Assembly: GCA_002339265.1 (NCBI GenBank)
Contig: DDKG01000263.1
Span: 1 to 8,505 of the forward strand
DNA length: 8,505 nucleotides
From: Massilia sp. UBA2604
Lineage (GTDB): Bacteria; Pseudomonadota; Gammaproteobacteria; Burkholderiales; Burkholderiaceae_D
Direction of reading: 5' to 3'
The notes beneath the pieces were generated by a model, which was not told the DNA's origin, did not search any database, and saw only the letters and a program-made list of their open reading frames with translations. This document shows positions 5,264 through 8,505 of the stretch, in pieces. How positions within the stretch are numbered: the first letter of the stretch is position 1; every line of letters starts with the position of its first letter. The position numbers were made by a program, and so were the translations under genes.

Positions 5264-8194
5264 TTAACTGCTCGGTGACGCTGATTTTCTGTGTCTTCCC
5301 GTCGTCTTTGCCACCTTCGCCGCCGCCTGCGTCTCGGGATTGAGCACCACCTGCACGTAGTTCTTCGTGTCGAAGTAACGCCGCGCCGCAGCCTTGATGT
5401 CGTCGGCCGTCAGGGCCTGCACCTGCTTCTCCACCGACAGGATCGATGCCGGATCGGTCCCTTCGGTCAGGCTCGATTGCAGGTTCGCCACCCAGTAGCC
5501 GTTCTCGCGCAGCGAGCGCCGGTGGTTCTGGATCCAGCCGGTCTTCACCTTATCCAGCTCGGCCGCGTCCGGGCCGTTCTGCTGCAGGCGCGTGATCTCG
5601 GCGAAAGTCGCGGCGATCACCTTGTCCACGTGTTCCGGGCCGGTCGGCAGGCTGATGCCGACCGAGTAGTTCCCGTACGGGATCTTGCTCAGGGTGCCGC
5701 TGGCGCCGCCGCCGTAGATCATCGCCATCTTCTCGCGCAGCACTTCGATGATGCGCAGATTGGTTACTTCGATCAGCGCCGACAGGCGCAGCTGCTCGGC
5801 TTCGGTGAATTCGGCCGGGCCGGTGAAGGTGAGGGCGATCGTGCTCTTCGGCTCCGAGCCGCTGCGGACCTCGCGTTTCACCACGCCGGTGGCCGGACGC
5901 AAGCCGACGTCGCGGAAGGCGACCGGGATATCGGGCGTCGGCAGGGTGCCGAGATAGGTCGCCAGCAGCGGCCGGATCTGCTGCTCGTCGAAGCTGCCGA
6001 CCAGGATGAAGGTCAGGTCCTTGGCGCTCGAGAAGCGCTGGCGGAAGATGTCGATGCTGCGGTCCAGGTCGATCTTGGCGTATTCTTCGGCGTCGAGCGT
6101 GCGCGGCGCGCGCGGGTGGTTGTTGTACAGGGCCGCGACCAGCGCATCGTTGAAGTAGCGTCCCGGCAGGCCGCTCTGGTTGCGCGCGATCTCGGCCTGC
6201 TTGTCGATATAGGCGTGGAACAGGCCTTCGTCGCGGCGCACGTCGGCGAACTTCAGCCACAGCAGCTGTAGCATGGTCTCGATGTCGGTCGCGCCCGAGG
6301 CGCCCGCGATCACGTCGCTGTAGCTGCCCAGGCCCACGGTCACGCCGGCCGCCTTGCCGGCCAGGATCTTGCGCATGTCGAAAGGCGTAAAGTCCTTCAC
6401 GCCCATGCTGGCCACGATCGCGTTCGAGAAGCGCGCATTGAGGATGTCGCGGTCCGGGAACAGGCTCTGGCCGCCGGGACGGGCGGCGCTCAGCATCACC
6501 TGGTCGTTGCGGAAGTCGGTGGGCTTGAGGATCACCTTGACGCCGTTGGACAGGGTCAGGCGGGTCAGGCCCAGCGCCTTGTCGTGCTCCTCGGCGGTGA
6601 TCTTGCCCGGCTGGGCCGGGCGTTCCATCAGGCGCGTCGCCAGCAGCTTTTCGTCGTGCGGCTCCACCGGCAGGCGCGCCGCCGCGCTGACCGCCGCCAG
6701 CAGTTGGTCTCCGGTCGGCGCATCGGGCTGCTTGTCGCCCTTGCTTACGCCGGTATACAGCACCAGCTTGCCGGAATCGGCCGGAACGGTGCGCTGCGCG
6801 TAATCGTTCATCTCGGCCAGCGAAATGCCCGGCACCAGCTGCTGCACATAGCGCCACTCGGTATCGATGCCGGGGATCGCTTCGTCCTGCAGGAAGTTGC
6901 GGATATATTCGGCGGCATAGGTCGCGGAGTCGCTCTTGGCGCGCTCGTTCCAGGCCTGCTCGTAGGTGCGCATCAGGTTCTTCTTGGCCCGTTCGAGCTC
7001 CTGCTCACCGAAGCCGTGCTGGCGCGCGCGCTCGTTTTCCTGGACCAGGGCCGCGATCGCCGGCAGGGCGCCGCGCGGGCCGATAGCGGCCGACGAGTTA
7101 TAGGAATGGTAGCGCGGTGTGAGTTTGCCGAGCGAGCTGCTCGCGCCAAGATAGGGCGCGTCGGGCAGCTGCGCCAGTTCCGCCAGGCGCTGATTGAGCA
7201 TGGTCCCGAACAGCGACTGCACCAGTTCGTCGCGGTAGGCGCCGATCGTGCCCAGCTCGCGCACCGGCTGGACCGGGTAGCGGATCAGGACCGCATTGCC
7301 ATTGGCTTCCGGATCGGTGACGACCAGCGCCTCGGTATCGGCGCGCGCGGGAATCGCGGCGTAGTCGCGCGGGCGCGGATTGGCCGGATTCTTCAGGCGC
7401 GCAAAGTGCTGTTTGACGAGCTTCTCAGCGCGCGCCGGATCGACGTCGCCGACCACCACCACCGCCATCAGGTCGGGGCGGTACCAGTCGCGGTAGAAGC
7501 GCTTCAGGGTCTCGGGCTTGAAATTGCGCAGCACGTCTTCGCGGCCGATCGGCAGCCGCTCGGCATACTTCGAGCCGTTGAACAGGCGCGGATAGATCTG
7601 CTTGCCCATGCGGTCCGAAGCGCCTTTACCCAGGCGCAGCTCTTCCAGCACGATGCCGCGTTCCTTTTCAATGGCGTCGGCATCGAAGCGCACGCCGTGG
7701 GCCCAGTCTTCCAGCACCTGGAACGCCTTGGTGAGGTTCTCCGGCTTGTCGGTCGGGATCGGAAGGATGTAGACGGTTTCGTCGAACGAGGTATACGCGT
7801 TCAGGTCGGCGCCAAAACCCACGCCGATCGACTGCAGATAGGACACCAGCTCGTGCTTGCGAAAATTGGTGGTGCCGTTGAAGGCCATGTGCTCGACGAA
7901 GTGGGCCAGGCCGCGCTGGTCTTCATCCTCGAGGATCGAACCGGCCTTGACCACCAGGCGCAGTTCGAGCTTGCGTTCGGGGCGCGCATTGCGCTGGATG
8001 TAGTAGGTGAGGCCGTTGTCCAGCTTCCCGACCTTGACTTGCGGGCCGACCGGGATCGGCGCATCCATCTGCAGCGCCGGCGCCTGCCGGACCTGCGCCT
8101 GGTCTGCCTGCGGCGCGCCATGCGCCAGCGGGGACAGGCCCAGCACCGCGGCCGCTACCATCAACGGCAGGCCGCGTACGAAGTTGTTGCTCAT
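5264..8194 (-). CDS. secreted two-domain M16 (pitrilysin/insulinase-family) zinc metallopeptidase
   Basis: The protein has 976 residues. The N-terminus has an Arg7 n-region, a hydrophobic core (about 9-23) and a likely signal peptidase I site after AHG (24-26), indicating export to the periplasm. The inverted zinc motif HFVEH (98-102) supplies His98, His102 and catalytic Glu101; the third ligand is probably Glu185, seven residues after Glu178 in KERGIVLEEL. The first M16 half (about 50-480) also has 'YRDWYRPDLMAVVVVGDVD' (234-252). The second half (about 540-955) repeats the fold but lacks HxxEH, as usual for the paired domain; LREKMAMIYGGG (819-830) matches its conserved R...Y region. It resembles PqqL-type and 'M16 insulinase' proteins of about 930-960 residues. 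The substrate is unknown; no pqq genes are nearby. GGGA lies eight bases before the ATG. Confidence 0.92.
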   Translation of the reverse strand: MSNNFVRGLPLMVAAAVLGLSPLAHGAPQADQAQVRQAPALQMDAPIPVGPQVKVGKLDNGLTYYIQRNARPERKLELRLVVKAGSILEDEDQRGLAHFVEHMAFNGTTNFRKHELVSYLQSIGVGFGADLNAYTSFDETVYILPIPTDKPENLTKAFQVLEDWAHGVRFDADAIEKERGIVLEELRLGKGASDRMGKQIYPRLFNGSKYAERLPIGREDVLRNFKPETLKRFYRDWYRPDLMAVVVVGDVDPARAEKLVKQHFARLKNPANPRPRDYAAIPARADTEALVVTDPEANGNAVLIRYPVQPVRELGTIGAYRDELVQSLFGTMLNQRLAELAQLPDAPYLGASSSLGKLTPRYHSYNSSAAIGPRGALPAIAALVQENERARQHGFGEQELERAKKNLMRTYEQAWNERAKSDSATYAAEYIRNFLQDEAIPGIDTEWRYVQQLVPGISLAEMNDYAQRTVPADSGKLVLYTGVSKGDKQPDAPTGDQLLAAVSAAARLPVEPHDEKLLATRLMERPAQPGKITAEEHDKALGLTRLTLSNGVKVILKPTDFRNDQVMLSAARPGGQSLFPDRDILNARFSNAIVASMGVKDFTPFDMRKILAGKAAGVTVGLGSYSDVIAGASGATDIETMLQLLWLKFADVRRDEGLFHAYIDKQAEIARNQSGLPGRYFNDALVAALYNNHPRAPRTLDAEEYAKIDLDRSIDIFRQRFSSAKDLTFILVGSFDEQQIRPLLATYLGTLPTPDIPVAFRDVGLRPATGVVKREVRSGSEPKSTIALTFTGPAEFTEAEQLRLSALIEVTNLRIIEVLREKMAMIYGGGASGTLSKIPYGNYSVGISLPTGPEHVDKVIAATFAEITRLQQNGPDAAELDKVKTGWIQNHRRSLRENGYWVANLQSSLTEGTDPASILSVEKQVQALTADDIKAAARRYFDTKNYVQVVLNPETQAAAKVAKTTGRHRKSASPSS

Positions 8195-8224
8195 TCAATG
8201 GTTCCCGGATGAATTGTTAATTGC

Positions 8225-8230
8225 ATTCTA
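8225..8230 (-). promoter_or_regulatory. possible -10 box for the M16 peptidase gene
   Basis: On the minus strand TAGAAT, 30 bases before the peptidase ATG, matches the sigma-70 -10 consensus at five of six bases. It lies in an AT-richer stretch within the 92-base gap after the EAL gene. No good -35 hexamer is present at 16-18 bases, so the call is weak. The gap otherwise holds only short palindromes (GTGCAC at 8245-8250, ACCGGT at 8281-8286) and no clear terminator for the EAL gene, so read-through from that gene is also possible. Confidence 0.25.
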
Positions 8231-8286
8231 CATGGCGGGACAGTGTGCACGGATGAGCTTAAGATTCCCCTAAACCTGTCACCGGT

Positions 8287-8505
8287 TCAGAGCACGACCC
8301 GCCCTTTCGCCAGCAACTGGGCCATCTCGAAGGCCGGCACCGGCCGCCCGTACAGATAGCCCTGCAACACGTCACAGCCGAGGGAACCGAGAAAATCACG
8401 CTGGCCGACCGTTTCCACGCCTTCGGCCACCACCGCCAGCGACAGGCCCTGGGCCAGGGCGATCGTGGCCTGGGCGATGGCGGCGCTGCGCTGTTCGGTG
8501 GCGAT
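8287..8505 (-). CDS. EAL-domain protein (cyclic di-GMP phosphodiesterase), C-terminal fragment
   Basis: The last 72 codons are in the window, with TGA at 8289-8287 read on the minus strand; the rest runs off the right edge. The fragment contains 'VVAEGVET' (25-32 of the fragment), 'LGCDVLQGYLYGRPVP' (42-57) and a closing amphipathic helix, which together are the end of an EAL domain. The Glu of AEGVET is one of the conserved active-site residues, and it is intact. EAL domains hydrolyse cyclic di-GMP to pGpG in the cytoplasm, lowering a signal that controls pili, motility and biofilm. The EAL motif itself, any GGDEF or PAS partner domains and any membrane segments lie outside the window, so activity cannot be judged. 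It runs in the same direction as the M16 gene, 92 bases upstream of it. Confidence 0.9.
   Translation of the reverse strand: MATEQRSAAIAQATIALAQGLSLAVVAEGVETVGQRDFLGSLGCDVLQGYLYGRPVPAFEMAQLLAKGRVVL

Noticed and set aside
5550..6857. 435-codon minus-strand frame overlapping the M16 peptidase in another frame
   Set aside because: Its Arg/Pro/Ala-rich composition and full overlap with the real gene mark it as a frame shadow; the peptidase frame is continuous, so there is no frameshift to explain.
6584..8212. Long plus-strand open frame (542 codons) opposite the M16 peptidase gene
   Set aside because: It is antisense to a well-supported peptidase, composed mainly of Arg, Ala, Gly, Leu and Val without motifs, and has no credible ribosome-binding site.
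5264..8505. Functional link between the EAL protein, the M16 peptidase and the pilins through cyclic di-GMP
   Set aside because: The pilin/riboflavin unit is convergent with these genes, and only the EAL tail is visible, so adjacency alone does not support a shared system.

Overview
The window comes from a high-GC proteobacterium, most likely a betaproteobacterium of the Oxalobacteraceae (Massilia/Telluria-like). That placement is an inference from three things: strongly GC-biased third codon positions, the order nrdR – minor pilins – ribD – riboflavin synthase, and the character of the proteins. No database was consulted.

Layout. Positions 1-125 hold the 3' end of nrdR, the ribonucleotide reductase repressor. 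After a 110-base gap with one perfect inverted repeat comes a five-gene cassette of type IV pilus minor pilins on the plus strand: pilV (236-763), pilW (760-1710), pilX (1717-2397), a PilE/ComP-like pilin (2394-2846) and a FimT/GspH-like pilin (2843-3412). Three of the four junctions are ATGA stop/start overlaps, so this is one translationally coupled unit. A 34-base gap leads to ribD (3447-4565) and then riboflavin synthase ribE (4600-5223), so the riboflavin genes probably share the pilin transcript. ribE converges on a minus-strand gene for a large secreted two-domain M16 zinc metallopeptidase (5264-8194), and a small hairpin lies between the two stop codons. The right edge holds the C-terminal 72 codons of a minus-strand EAL-domain (cyclic di-GMP phosphodiesterase) protein.

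How the genes work together. The five pilins would be processed by the prepilin peptidase PilD (not in the window) and would form the priming and tip complex of the type IV pilus. The cassette has no pilY1, although that adhesin gene often sits between pilX and pilE in related clusters. The last two pilins resemble DNA-uptake pilins: one is ComP-like, and the FimT-like one carries a C-terminal GRAR matching the GRxR motif tied to DNA binding in FimT. This makes the 3' half of the cassette a candidate natural-transformation module. RibD and RibE carry out steps of riboflavin synthesis and look canonical.

No RNA genes, CRISPR arrays, insertion sequences or phage genes were seen. Most of the window is ordinary chromosomal housekeeping content. 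The points worth a second look are in the pilin cassette and at its junctions with nrdR and ribD.
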